A stretch of DNA of 64,000 nucleotides from Acanthochlamys bracteata. Taxonomy: Eukaryota; Streptophyta; Magnoliopsida; Pandanales; Velloziaceae. Positions 1 through 11,576 of this stretch are shown here, in pieces. The stretch lies in contig CM034135.1 of the NCBI GenBank assembly GCA_019914995.1, forward strand, positions 5,148,501 to 5,212,500, in the 5' to 3' direction. Both the position numbers and the translations under genes were made by a program. The notes below the pieces were generated by a model. It was not told the DNA's origin. It worked only from the letters and a program-made list of their open reading frames with translations, and did not search any database. Each line of letters opens with the position of its first letter. The stretch's first letter is position 1.

Positions 1-60
1 ACTTCGAGTTGTAAAGGCTTAAGATCATTCATCAAATTACAGAGTAAGAAGTAAAGCAAC

Positions 61-145
61 TTAATGAGACTCACACATGTCCAACTGCCCACGGTTCCTC
101 AATGGAACATCCTCTAGACGTGAGTAATGCCTAGGCATACCTTTG
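61..145 (-). CDS. candidate terminal exon of an unrecognised gene
   Basis: On the minus strand an acceptor-like site (TTTTATAG) is followed by an open segment reading GMPRHYSRLEDVPLRNRG and ending in TAA at 61-63. The charged, low-hydrophobicity composition looks more like coding sequence than the AT-rich surroundings. I do not recognise the family. The rest of the gene would lie at higher coordinates, and exon-like segments at 902-957, 2602-2674 and 3227-3337 could belong to it. The call rests only on an open frame and one plausible splice site, so it may be chance. Confidence 0.3.
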
Positions 146-901
146 CTATAAAATGAAAATGAAACACCATACTTAGGTATCACTATATGGCCATCGTATG
201 AAATTACCTGGATAATAGTACGTTTATGTATATAAAATTCAAACCCGACCAGGAACAGAGTTGCTTAGCTACAAGCATTCCTACAACACAACAATTAACA
301 TCAACACTATATCTCGATAGAACTTTTCTTATTTAGAACACAAAAATATATTACCCCATAAATAAAAACACTTCTATCGGCTGTCCTATTTCACTTGAAA
401 CAAAAAACAGTAATTTACCTCTTCTCCTAACAATGAAAATCACTTACTGAATATAATCTATTTGTTTAGCAAGGGGAAGCCTAAAACACGCTGATAACAA
501 GCTAAATAATGAAACTAACTACAGTTTTGGCAAAGCACGTATAAGAATCATGAAAATAAATATAAACCTAGTGGAAGTATAGCTTCTACAACTAAAAACA
601 TATACAAGGAACTTTGCTATAATAAATAACAACTAACATATAAAACAAAAATAGTACATGTCCAAAGTATAACATATATTATGTCATTTTTTACAACTAC
701 CAAACCATCCATTAAATTTTATGACTTAACATCGAGCTCACAAACCCAAAGGGACAGCATGCATGTTGAGCCTAAATAACCACCCTCCACACAACTACAT
801 ACGTTATCTATAGAAAATGGGCAGAATTCCAATACAATTAACTAAAGGGCCCTAATTGAGAAAAAAAAACTAAACCAGGACAACAAGGTAAAAAGAGCCA
901 C

Positions 902-957
902 CTGTAAGATTGTGTGATGCTATTTGCTCAAGATGGCAATCTTTCTCCATAAAGTTT
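902..957 (-). CDS. weak exon-like segment, unrecognised
   Basis: A minus-strand open segment reads NFMEKDCHLEQIASHNLT and is followed by a weak donor (ACAG|GTGGCT). I recognise no family and see no independent support. It could be a middle exon of the gene whose last exon may lie at 61-145, or chance. Confidence 0.15.
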
Positions 958-2601
958 GAAGAGACAACTTATTTTACAAAACCAAATGGAGCTTACGACT
1001 TATGTATAACTCCGATCAATTTTACTAGCTTATGCATTCAACATCAAATTGTATAAGATATACAGGTTCAGCTTCGTTGTAGTCAATTTCCATAAGTAAC
1101 TCTCCCGTCCAAAATGATATAATTTTGTCTATTGTCGAATATCTACAGATCTAAGATAAGTTAATTATCGAGCCAAAATTCTAATAATTCTCCTTATGTA
1201 TATATCATTCCCTAATACTTGAAAGGAACATAACATGCAAGAGAAAAAAGACAACACAAACAACATAATCTACTGATAGCAGGATATAACTCTAAGCAAT
1301 TGAAACTAGCCTTAGAAACATATCAAAACTACTTCAGTTTTGAACCAATATGGGATCTTTTGCAGCAAGAAAATTATGAAAGGTACACTAAATTACACAG
1401 CTGTAACACTAAACCACCCCTACAAATTAAGACATGAATGTGCTTACACACAAGCTCAAATTATATGCAAGTTTTCATAACTTGTCGAGTAGAGCTTATC
1501 CCAAGAGACAGAATGATCTGTAATCCTACTTCAACCTGGTATGAGAAATGACAATTCCAATCGGCAACAATAATTGCCTCACTGCGTACCTACCTGGATG
1601 CCACCATGCTGAAGGCAAATAAATAAAACAAAATTAGATGAAAGATTTGGTGTTCCAGAACTGTTATCCAGCATGTCAAAAAGATTGCCAGCACTATTCT
1701 TAAAAGCAAAGGCTATCGTTACACTACCTCAAAAATAGCCGATACTATATTCCTGCTTTTATCAGTGTTCTTGCAATTCACTCAAATTGTTGGTGCCTCT
1801 TCAGACCAGAATGGAAGTAACTAGACGAAAAAAACTTTCTTGTATGAATGGACGACTTCAATGATCTTGGATAAGGACAATTGTTTGGATCTTTCTCAAC
1901 ACTACTCCTTATCGATGCTCACCATTTAAACAACAACACACCTACACAAAAAGATGTTCAAGAAATCAAGCTACCAACAAAAAACCCCTTAGTTTTACAT
2001 GAAATGGCGTTCAAGTGATTAGTATCGCAATAAACTTTCAAAAAAAATTAGTACATTGTTGCGTAACCCCATCTTAAAGGATTTCCAACATCTATGCGAC
2101 AAATTATTTGATTTATAGCCTTTACCAGTCAGAGCCATCACCGATATTATGTTGGTGGTGAGAAAAATAAATTGGAAGCAATTGTATATCACTCACAAAG
2201 TTGCATATGAATATTTTACAAGTAATATATAAGCAATGATAAAACAAACAATAAAGCTCATTGGTTCCTATAGTGAGTTATTAATTGACATAACCAAATT
2301 TAGAATAATATTGAGAATGATGTATATGTTGGATAAAACACACAAAGTAAGGTTCAACAGAGTGAGATATTTCGAAAGGGAACTATATTCGCAATGGAGC
2401 AGAAAACATTACCAGATAAGATATACGCACTTCAGTTGTTCTATTTCACGGCAAACCTTATACCACATCACTCTCCATCAACCAGTAGAAGTCACTACCG
2501 AACGTATCCACGTGTAGCGAGGGGAAACCCTAACAGATAGAAAGAACAAGTTAAATAATGAAGCTATATTGCAAAGGAAATCATCAGGAAAATAGGTTTA
2601 C

Positions 2602-2674
2602 CTGATATTCCGTTATTTCCGAGATTCTCTACATGAGCAACCTCACTAAAAATGCCTTCCAAAGCATTTACTAA
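2602..2674 (-). CDS. candidate internal exon, unrecognised
   Basis: A 73-nt minus-strand segment is bounded by an acceptor-like CTAG and a good donor (CAG|GTAAAC). It reads NALEGIFSEVAHVENLGNN without a stop. Its composition is coding-like against intron-like neighbours, but no domain is recognisable. It may belong with the segments at 3227-3337 and 61-145. Confidence 0.25.
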
Positions 2675-3226
2675 CTAGCTACATAGCTATAGCAATGTAG
2701 CATAAGAATAAAAAATTAACAAAACAAAGGAGCTTAGCTATAATAAACAAAAATATAAAAAAGTAAAATTATGCAATGTCTAACGGATATGATATGATGT
2801 GCACTTTAATGACTACCAGAACAGCCCTCTAAACATTATGACTATTAACATATAACACACGTGCAGATATAAGATGCATAATAACTGAAAATAATTAATA
2901 AATAAGGTGCTAGCTCATTCACGCTTTCCTAAGCACAAATAACCACCCTCCACATAAACAGTTCACTCTGCTATCTATATGTGGGGATTCAAATATAATC
3001 AAATGAAGGGCCTCAAGTACAAAGGAGCTATCCATTACAGTGTGGATTTTGATGGCTGAAAAACAGAAACAACTATACTAGATTTTCGGTTCTATTTTCC
3101 TTCACTATAATTGCATAGTTCTTACCATACAGATTCTACATAATTCAGATGTAACATCATACATACTGTCCTCATAGACATGCTTATCAGTAAAAGAGCT
3201 AGAGCTTTTAAATAACATCATTACAG

Positions 3227-3337
3227 TCAACGGTGGCAATGCACGACGATTGACCAGCACCATTTCTTTGACCCTGAACTGCCAAAACGATCCTCTTTAT
3301 TTTGTTGTAAATAGCCACCATCACTACCATATACTCC
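3227..3337 (-). CDS. candidate exon, Gly/Ser-rich, unrecognised
   Basis: After a convincing minus-strand acceptor (ATTAAACAG|G), about 36 codons stay open, including VYGSDGGYLQQNKEDRFGSS, until TGA at 3227-3229. The glycine-, serine- and glutamine-rich composition suggests coding origin. It is either a last exon or an exon whose donor I could not place. The family is not recognised. Confidence 0.28.
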   Translation of the reverse strand, partial: GVYGSDGGYLQQNKEDRFGSSGSKKWCWSIVVHCHR

Positions 3338-3959
3338 TGTTTAATAAGAAACCGATAGCACATATCTCCGTAAAGAAACTAAAATACAACACCACCAATA
3401 CAATCTGTATAGTATAAAGTGCGTGAAAACCAAAAAGAATTTCAGCACATAATGGTTTTTAACTTCAACTACACCTTCAAGTGGTAGCATACCTGACAAT
3501 GCTGTTTCTTTCCTTGGATCTAGAGCAACAGATCTTGATCATCTTCTCTGTGTGACATAGACAGAGAACATATACTTAACATGCTTACAGAGTCCAATAA
3601 ATTCAGCAGCCAACTAACACTTGCGGTAACTATTGAAAGAACCACAGACGATGCGTTAGTATTGAAGCAAACAGACCAACTAAATTAAGGGATCAATTTC
3701 TCAAAAACAAATTCCTCTGATGCTAATGGCAGTGCTACCACAATACATGCACCACAAATGAAATAAGCCAAAAAGAAATCTACAGGCTACTGCAGGTATT
3801 ATTATATCCATCACATTATAGAACATCACACAATTGCCATAAAGAAATAAAACATCCTCACGATGACGTTTCTTTCAAACAAGATTTAGCAAATAGGAAT
3901 GGAATATACCAAAACTAAAATTACAAACCAACAAAACCAAAGGACTTGGCACGCATGCT

Positions 3960-4840
3960 AGATAGAACAACTTATGCTATCTGTCGGCATATTAGACGAG
4001 TTCTGTAACAGTTATTGATCCTGCCATTGTCCAAGGAGAAGTATCCCTCTGAAAAAGCCTACAAAACCAATATTAGTACCAATTCAATGCAAAAAAAGAG
4101 GCCTCAAGATTTTCCAAATGTTAAAATTAAATCCTACAACAATTATCCAAGCACGGATTTTTGGATGACTGAAAGATCGCTCTTCGTCAAGTGAATGAGC
4201 ATGGTAACCAAGAAAACTTTAGAGATTGAAGTGGTAGCATTTTGGAAAAGCAATTCCAATAGGAAAGGTTTTTGCCTAACTCATAACAAAAGTAACAAAG
4301 AAAGATCACAATATGAATAAAGTGTAACAACAACAAGCACAAAGACAATATATAGACAGAAAAAAGCATGCCGGAGGAACAAGAAGCAACACGTGCTCAT
4401 TCTGACATAAAGATGAATCTTCGGCTGCCTATTTCTAAATCCTCATAGGAGATAATCCGACCGCTATCTCCAAACAGATATCCTTTCTAGCAAATTATCA
4501 AGGAACTAAAAATTATGTTATATACATACATACACATAAAATCATACTTAAATATATACACACATATGACTACAAACAGATACCTCTTCTCTTCCACAAA
4601 CTCCTTGGGGCACTGTAGCTCTTCATCAGAGAGAAAGTAGCCCCACGCCACGGTATCTACAACCTTACCTTACTGCAATTTGAGGACTTGAACATGCGCT
4701 GCCATCTTTGAGGTTGGCATAGAAAACCACAAGCTGTTTGTCAGTTTGTAGGCCACAACCAACGACAAAGAAATCAACCAAAGGTAACAGGGACAAGCTG
4801 AGCATATTAGCCTCATGTCCACCATGTTAACCAAAGACAG
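3960..4840 (-). pseudogene. gene segment 'X', minus-strand copy downstream of CDC20 copy A
   Basis: The reverse complement of this segment aligns over most of its length with the tandem array units at 11577-24828 and with 57132-57610. Shared landmarks include TTGCATTGAATTGG, CAAAGATGGCAGCGCA and the GATTCATC region. On the minus strand one frame reads FSMPTSKMAAHVQVLKLQ, interrupted by a stop, and then GKVVDTVAWG, parallel to the reading of the other copies. The product is unknown. It starts about 140 bp after the CDC20 stop of copy A, so CDC20 and X seem to have been duplicated as one module. Frameshifts and stops make it a pseudogene fragment. Confidence 0.5.
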
Positions 4841-4983
4841 CTAGAATTCTTCACCAAATGCATCCTAGGATGCATGCTCAATCAAGAGAGAAGTTAGTAC
4901 TTCGACAGAATACTGCAAATTTTGACTCCACCAACCGAGCATCAAAAGACGAGTCTAATTCTCCCACTCAACTCTCCTCGAAT

Positions 4984-6314
4984 TCAATAGATTCTGAAAG
5001 TGGTAAAAGGTTCTGCTCTGGCTACCTTTACTGCAGGCTGTAAGTTATCCTTAAGCAGCCACCAACACTTGGAAGAAATTCCATGCGAACAGAAACAAAA
5101 GGTCAGAAACTGAATACCAATTGTAAATCAAAATAAAAGCTACTTAAGGATAACTTGCATTGCCCGTGCCATGACGAGGTGCGTACGTGGCCAGTTATCT
5201 TGGCCACAAAGACTAACTTCCACAAAGTGAGTTGGGTCTCTGCGAACCTATGGGAAATCAGCAACAGTCTCTCCTTCTTGTTCCACAGCAAAGCACATAC
5301 CTGTGAGCCGGTATCAATCCAATTGAGGCAGGCACCTGTCTGTGTTCTCCAATGCACCAGTCATTCTCACCACCACCAAAAGCTAGTATGTTTCTCTGGA
5401 AGGGGCACAATGCTAGCGCCTTGACTGCAGCTGCACGATGGTATGAAGCCAAGGGTTATGATTGGCAAGTCCGAAAGAGCTTGAGGAAGACATTTTAAAA
5501 GGTCCCAGATGGGCAAAAGGTTATTATTGCCACCACTGGCTAGCTGTTTGCCAGAGCGTTACCACTTCAGACCACAGACCTCCCCCCCATGACCATGGTA
5601 AGTAAGGACAACAGGAGACTGGATTCAACCATCACTTTTTATGATCATGCCATCCATGTTGCGTGAGTAAGCTGTTCTTCCAAGTGAGTGGTCCAACATA
5701 AGAACGGTGCTCACCATGGAGAGACCTTACCAACATCAGCAATACGAAAAAAGACAAAATTAGCTCCTCAACAAGCTGCAAGCTGCTGAATAATGAGCAC
5801 ACTGACATTTAGAGTCTGTGGCAGTGACAAGACACTCCAGAATTTATACGATACATGACTTCATTGATTGGAATCGGAGAATATATGCCTAAAAATTACT
5901 ACTGAAGCATTTGTAGAAATTCTGTATGCATGGACAATCATATGCAAGGCCTTAAAAATTTTTAGAGAATCATACAGCACTTGTATCAAACTAACAAGAA
6001 TTGCAGAAAAGAAGAACTAACCAGTCGATTCGAAGTTGTATCAAACAACTACACTTCCGAGGACTACAAACCAACAGCAAGATGCCCGCCATCAAGAGCC
6101 CAGCTGACGCTAGTAATAGGACTGATGTCTTTTCAACAGTCATTGGCTCAGATGCTGATCCATTTGATGCATCCACAAGCAAACAGTGTTCCCCCACGAC
6201 AATCGAAAGCATATTATTGATTCCCCATTCCAGAAGATTCAAGTAGTAGTTGTCAAGAATATCCGACACATCTCTCAGCATACTCAAAAATACCCTAGAA
6301 AACATTAATAACAA
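4984..6314 (-). pseudogene. CDC20 (Fizzy/WD40) pseudogene, copy A, central and C-terminal part
   Basis: Read on the minus strand, this follows the plant CDC20 WD40 propeller in order. It has DILDNYYLNLLEWG (near 6240), a weakened VDASNGSASE, and SWALDGG-HLAVG. An intron follows, ending in CCACAG near 5826, and then remnants of the VQLWDST strand, the GMIIKSD and HGGEVCGLKW repeats, and [17 protein letters not shown]. It continues with [26 protein letters not shown], and a degraded tail that keeps the family-like end AEPFTTFRIY-stop (stop at 4984-4986). A 7-bp deletion near 5353, relative to copy F, breaks the frame between GGGENDWCI and [10 protein letters not shown], and a stop follows VCGLKW. 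The retained intron argues for DNA-level duplication, not retroposition. A functional CDC20 recruits substrates to the anaphase-promoting complex; this copy cannot encode it. Confidence 0.85.
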
Positions 6315-6439
6315 CTACAGATGCAAAACAGACCAGAACCTCATAGAGAATTTGGTAAAGGAAGATAACTTGTGGAATTATCTCCTCTATCTACCTATCC
6401 TGTAATCAAGTGAGGAGGCAGAGCCAATGTCAAATTCAT

Positions 6440-6800
6440 CGTAAAAGTATGAACCGATTTGATGCATCCACAAGTAAATGTTGTTCCCCATGGCAGTCAA
6501 AAGCACGTTACTGATTCCCCATTTCAGAAGATTCTAGTAGTAGTTGTCAAGAATATCCAGCACATCTAGAGTCACCTCTGCATACTCAAAAACTTCATAG
6601 AAACATTAATAACAGCTCTAGATGCAAAACATACCAGAACCTCATAGACATTTTGGTAAACAATGCTAACTTGGGAATGTATCTTCTCTATGTGTCTCTC
6701 CTGTAATGAAGAGAGGAGATAGAGCCAGTGTCTAGTTCATTGTAAAAGTATGAATCGAGGAATGTGGCTTACTCTAGAAGCAAGAACCAGCATCAGTTCG
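6440..6800 (-). pseudogene. CDC20 pseudogene, copy B, N-terminal fragment
   Basis: The minus strand reads LDVLDILDNYY-stop-NLLKWG and then SNVLLTAMGNNIYLW. This matches the first WD40 blade of plant CDC20 (consensus like APDILDDYYLNLLDWG). A one-base loss shifts the frame after YLW. Further 5', at 6680-6800, remnants of the exon encoding the NRTRILAFK-KP region and its TTCATTACAGG surroundings are visible. It lies directly 5' of copy A as a head-to-tail partial duplicate. Unlike copy G, it lacks the exon with the C-box: sequence jumps from near 6805 to intron sequence. Confidence 0.75.
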
Positions 6801-7425
6801 AAAATAGTTTATAAAAAATATTAGAAAATTGCATTCCTGCGACCCTGCATAGGAAATTTCAAAAAAAAAAAAATTAAATCATCTGAGAAGAACATTTTGA
6901 AATTTTTACTTAAATTTAGAAGAAAAATTTTGATGAAAATTTTGAAACAGAAGAGGCTTACATTCTCCTTGTGAAAATCAAAGCTGGAGAGAGAGAAAGA
7001 GCAAAGTGGACAGATGTAGTTGCTTGCGGTGGCTTCTCGGAACTGCAATCTGAACTACCTGAATCCATAACGTTCCAGAACAAAAATCCAAATTAACAAC
7101 ACCAAAATTAAAACAAATTCCCTGCAAAAAAGGTCAGCATCAAAGAACCAACCAATGAGTGGTAGGCACTGAGAAACAGTAATTCCTCCAAGAAACAGTG
7201 GTCAATGAATAAAAGTAGAAAATAAAAATATCAAAGCAACAGTTTCAGCACTCAGCTTTCAGCTTTGCACCACCTATGAGCAGCCACACCAATGCAGTCT
7301 CATAAACAAAAGTAAATAGCAATGCAAAACAATGTATGAAACGCTATTGTAAATAAAGCATAGAGTTGAGAAAGAAAACTTACAGGAGAGAACTATATCG
7401 ATGATGTTGAAGACTGTAGGACGAA
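6801..7425 (-). other. 5' flank of CDC20 copy B, duplicated at 26150-26765
   Basis: This non-coding stretch is collinear and nearly identical with 26150-26765. Its part near 6955-7070 is also related to 59635-59735, upstream of copy G. That part carries the TTCTCCTTG...AAAGC and GGAACTGCAATCTGAACTAC motifs and probably derives from the 5' UTR and first intron of the ancestral CDC20 gene. No open frame of interest is seen. Confidence 0.45.
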
Positions 7426-7770
7426 ATGTCCAACGTCTGCAATACACTTTCCTAGGCAGATGGTTTCACCAGAACAACCAGTTAAATATCTAAAATATAA
7501 CACTATCCACGTTAGCGATTCAGGAGCAAAGTGAAAGGGCTTGCAACTGTTGAGAGATTCTGAGAAACAGCAACCCAAACACCTGCAGAAGTGCGTCCTT
7601 TTACTATAAACTATGTAACAAAAAAAAGCACAGTTATGTGATAAGGAGACATGAAATTGTCATTAGTAATCAGTTAAGATAATCAAACAGCCTAGCACAT
7701 GTTAACTGCAAGATGGCTTAACCTAAGAGAGAGGGCAAAACAAACAAGAGGGGAGACATCATACAGATAG
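7426..7770. other. unassigned spacer
   Basis: This stretch follows the break from the copy at 26765. No match elsewhere in the window and no coding signal is seen. Confidence 0.3.
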
Positions 7771-8720
7771 ATTCAGGACAAGAAGGATTTGGAACTAAAG
7801 TTATCCTTTATCGCAAACTCCAGGTCAGGGGAAACTTTATCCTTATGCAAACCTCTGAACAGCTTCTGCGCAAAGCACGTTAAATGCGAACCCCATCTTG
7901 ACCCTATTTAATAACATCAACAAAGAAAGAAAGGACCAAAACTAAAATATTAGCATTAACCAGAATGAAGGGGATTGCAAGATACATCAAATTATACGTA
8001 ATGACAAGAAGAAAAACCTCCTAAATGTTTAAAAACAGCAGACATTCTGAACCAGCTCCCATGGACCAAACTGAAAGGGCTTCCTTTTCAGAGGTTCTCA
8101 GGAACAGCTTCCGAGGACACCTGCACTATAAATCAATCGATCAAACAAGCAAAAGAGAAGGCGGGTAAAAAGAGGAGAACATGTATTAGCACTGGCAGTC
8201 AAGTAAGAAAATTAAACAGTGTTGCACATGTTGGAAGCTCAAACTCTTAAAATTAAACTGGAGGCAAATTATACTGTATCTTGATATATCTGGAATTCAG
8301 ATATCAAAACTATTCAGATAGTACACACAAACAAAATGTCTAGGTAGTGGCAAAATCAGTAAAAAAAAGTCACTAGAGAGCACCCTTGCAAGTCTGCCTG
8401 CAAATCATTCCGGGAATAGTCTTGGTACTTTCAGCAAGAACCCAATGTATTTAAGCCAACAATAAACTCCCTTAGCAGCCAGCTGCAACTCCTAGTTATT
8501 AACCATTTGATCTAGTAAGGATAAAAGCAGCTATAAAATTAATGAGAAGCAACCGCAATACTGAAAAGCCCCTCTATGCTCTTTTAAATTTGGTGAATAT
8601 AGCATTACCAGAATTACTCACATGATAGACATTCAAAGCCTATTACAACACTATCAGAGTTCATCAATTAAAAGTTTTCACTGAAGGTGAAGGAAGCCTC
8701 GTTTTACACTACGTAATGAA
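7771..8720. repeat. flank block, copy 1 (partial)
   Basis: The sequence runs parallel to 9125-10020 and 28245-29150. Shared landmarks are AACTTTATCCTTAT, CCCCATCTTGACCCTATTTA and GCAGACATTCTGAACCAGCTCC. It is the most diverged of the three copies. It lies beside CDC20 fragments, so it seems to be part of the duplicated module. No gene is recognised within it. Confidence 0.65.
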
Positions 8721-8872
8721 TAAACAAATGCCCAAGCAGGTACATTATCAGATTAATGGCATGAAAACAAGAACAGAGCAACAACAAATGCTGCAAGAAC
8801 AAGTAGATGCATCAAACGTGTACTGGCTATATTAAAATTGAACTGCAACTTCTTATGAAGTGAGTGGAGGCT

Positions 8873-9115
8873 TCAAAATCGGAAACTGGAGAGACACCTC
8901 AATTCTTCACAACTATATCCAGAATTTCCATGATCATCAAGAGCCCAGATGATGCTAGTAACTAGACTGATGTCTTCTTCAACAGTCATTAACAAGCTCA
9001 GATGCCGATCCATTTGATCGCATCCACAAATACAAACAAGGTGTTCTCCATCAAGGCAGATCAAAAACTAGACTGATGTCTTCTTAACTGATTCCCCATT
9101 CTAGAATCCACAGAA
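8873..9115 (-). pseudogene. CDC20 pseudogene, copy C, short first-blade fragment
   Basis: The minus strand encodes remnants of the first WD40 blade: a broken VDASNGSASE region, and then MTVEEDISLVTSIIWALDD, which matches the plant CDC20 segment LVTVDDE-GPVTSVSWAPDG. A stretch containing GAAGACATCAGTCTAGTT occurs twice within the fragment, so a small local duplication has added to the decay. It sits between flank copies 1 and 2, which supports a repeated pseudogene-plus-flank module. Confidence 0.6.
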
Positions 9116-9119
9116 ATAG

Positions 9120-11001
9120 TTCTCCCAGGACAAATACGATTTGGAACTAATTAGTTATCTTTATCGCAAGCACTTTATCATCATAAGCACTGGGGCAGGG
9201 GTAACTTTATCCTTATTCAAACCTATGAACAGCTTCTGCACAAAGCACTTTAAATGTGAAACCCCATCTTGACCCTATTTAATAGCATAAACAAGGAAAG
9301 AAAGGACCAAAACTAAATATTGGCATGAACAAGAATGAAGGGGATTGCAAGATAGATCAGACTATACGCAATGACTAGAAGAAAAAACTACTAAACGTTT
9401 AAATACAGCAGACATTCTGAACCAGCTCCCTTGGACAAACTGAAAGGTCTTCCTTTTTCAGTTGTTCTCAGTAACAGCTTCCTAGAACACCTGCACTATA
9501 AATCAATCGATCAAACAAGCAAAAGAGAAGGCAGGTAAGAAGAGGAGAACATGTATTACCACTACCAATCAAGTAAGATAATTAAACAGTTTTGCACATG
9601 GTGGAAGCTTAACTATTAAACTTAAACTGGAGGCAAATTATACCATATCCTGATATATCTGGAATTCAGCTATCAAAAATTTTCAGATAGTACACAGAAA
9701 TCAAGTCTAGGTAGTGAGAAAACACAGTAAAAAAAGTCACTAGAATAACCCTTTCAAGTATCCATGTTACCTTCAAATAATTCTAGGAATAGTCTTGGTA
9801 CTTTCAGTAAGAACCAACTCCCCTTAGCAGCCAACTGCAAGTCCTAGTTCTTAATCACTTAATCTCTTAAGGAATAAAAGCAACTCTAGAAATACCCAGA
9901 AGAAACCGTAATACTGAAAAATCCCCTCTATGCTCTATCAAAGTGATGAATATAGCATTACCAGAATTACTCACTCATAAACATTCAACGCCTATTACAA
10001 CACTGTCAGAATTGATCATTAAAAGCATTAGTACCTTACAAGGTCAACTAACATAGCTATGCACACAAGGACTAGTGAGATATACTCACACCACGACTTT
10101 TAAAAAAATGTTAATAGTGCAGATTTCAATCCTTAGCATGATAACCATCAGCAACTAATATGATCTTTTGTCTGGACTTCCAATGTTATTAATATGCCTG
10201 CACTTTAACAGTGGGGACCATTTAAATAATGAATAGAGCATTGATTTGTATATATTTTTTAAAATGTACAACAATTAATCACAAGGAAAAAATGATATGG
10301 TATGATTTGAATTTATAAAACGTACTTTCTTAAACCTCATTAAAATTTGTAATTTTAATAAATTACAAGAAGGCAGACTCATATCTGTTATTTCCTATAA
10401 ACCGATACAAAACAAAAAACATTCGCTAATTTCCACACTAAAATTTAGTATGTTTCTTTCAGTTGCGTCCTCATAAAAAACTGCTCTCCATCAAGATTTT
10501 TTTTTTTAGAGGACAACACAGACTTTAACAACTTACTAGCATAACCAAAAAAAAAAAGGCAATACAACCTAATACTAATATAGCCAGATCATCACGAAAA
10601 TTACGGCAAGTACCAACAACTATGCAGGTAACCTAATCCAAGATACTTAAGTTCAAAATGATTTAGGAGGCATTTGGGATTGCTTATGAAATAGAATTTT
10701 TATAAAATAAAAAATATTTTTGTCCATTTTAAAAAATGAGTTTTATTTTTTTTACTTCAAAAAAAATAATAAAAATATACAATAAAAAGATCTCACTTCG
10801 TAGAATTTTTCTACATTTTTTAAATTTTTAAATAAATTTTTTATATACTTATAAAATATATATTAAAAAACATGAAATGAAAAATTGAAAAATTTTGTTG
10901 GAAAAAAGCTGAACCAAACAGCCCCTTAGGATCGCGCCAGACCTTTGCAAAGTATATGCAAAGCATCCCTAAAGAATATACGAGAAAAACAAGTAGCTGC
11001 G
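9120..11001. repeat. flank block, copy 2, direct duplicate of 28245-29868
   Basis: The block is nearly identical and collinear with 28245-29868 up to the shared end AAGTAGCTGCGC. Only scattered substitutions, small indels and one 260-bp insertion (10666-10925) separate them. The similarity is far higher than to copy 1, so this is a recent duplicate or an alternative haplotype. It shows AT-rich sequence and T-runs but no recognisable gene. Confidence 0.85.
10666..10925. mobile_element. 260-bp MITE, PIF/Harbinger (Tourist-like), flanked by TTA
   Basis: The element begins GGAGGCATTTGGGATTGC and ends ACCAAACAGCCCC, so the termini are imperfect inverted repeats of the GGGC-TGTTTGG type common in Tourist-like MITEs. 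It is flanked by TTA on both sides (10663-10665 and 10926-10928). The interior is very AT-rich and has no coding capacity. The duplicate block at 28245-29868 is uninterrupted at the same point (GATTTAGGATCATG near 29790), giving a direct empty site. Class assignment rests on termini and target length; the insertion itself is certain from the alignment. Confidence 0.8.
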
Positions 11002-11002
11002 C

Positions 11003-11476
11003 GTGTTTTCAGAAATCAGAAATGTTTTTCAATCCAGAGGAAATTTTCTTTTACCCTATTTTTCAGTCTTTCTCGTTTTCTTTTCACTAGTTCAATTCCA
11101 CCAAACCCTATTACGAAATTCCTTTTTCTCTCTCTCTCTGTGTCTGATTTCTTTTTGAATAATAACAGAAAGAACTATTACTTCCATTTCTGGCGATAAA
11201 TCTGCAGTTGCTGAATATCGATAGACTTCCGCACTGTGTAAGTTTACTTTCTATTTTCTTCTGTTTTGTTTCTTGCAATTTTGTTACCAGAGAATCTTTT
11301 AGAATTTAAATTTAGAGTTTGTGCTTTTTTGAGTAATTGAAAATTTTTTCGTTTTTTTTTGGTACTAGTTTTTTGAATCTTGTTAATAACTATTTAGCAG
11401 AAATCTCTCTCTCTCTCTTTTCTCTTCTTTGTCTGTGTGTTCCGTAACTTAAATGAAAAATATTCTAAAATTTTTC
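11003..11476 (+). repeat. inverted copy of the symplekin-like 5' end (matches 36894-37368)
   Basis: This segment is almost identical to the reverse complement of 36894-37368. It includes CCACCAAACCCTATTACG, the TC-dinucleotide runs, and a donor-like TGT|GTAAGT at about 11236-11242 that would end a 5' UTR exon. It abuts the flank block at AGCTGCGC, whereas flank copy 3 joins the other end of the symplekin segment at the same bases. The contig stops here, so its continuation is unknown. It carries no coding exon. Confidence 0.85.
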
Positions 11477-11576
11477 NNNNNNNNNNNNNNNNNNNNNNNN
11501 NNNNNNNNNNNNNNNNNNNNNNNNNNNNNNNNNNNNNNNNNNNNNNNNNNNNNNNNNNNNNNNNNNNNNNNNNNNN
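11477..11576. other. assembly gap, 100 N
   Basis: A run of exactly 100 N marks a scaffold join of unknown true size. Confidence 0.99.

Larger units (their letters stand above)
146..3950. other. AT-rich non-coding stretch with an old internal duplication
   Basis: Apart from the exon-like segments listed separately, this stretch is intron- or intergenic-like. Segments near 480-1000 and 2540-3010 share diverged landmarks about 2.1-2.2 kb apart. Both carry a motif like AATAACCACCCTCCACA followed by an ACGTTATCTATA or CTGCTATCTATA stretch, and both have an AAGTTAAATAATGAA-like motif. This indicates an old tandem duplication. I see no RNA gene here. Confidence 0.4.

Noticed and set aside
5155..5424. 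Plus-strand open stretch of 89 codons
   Set aside because: It is the antisense shadow of CDC20 copy A, whose minus-strand reading matches a known protein.
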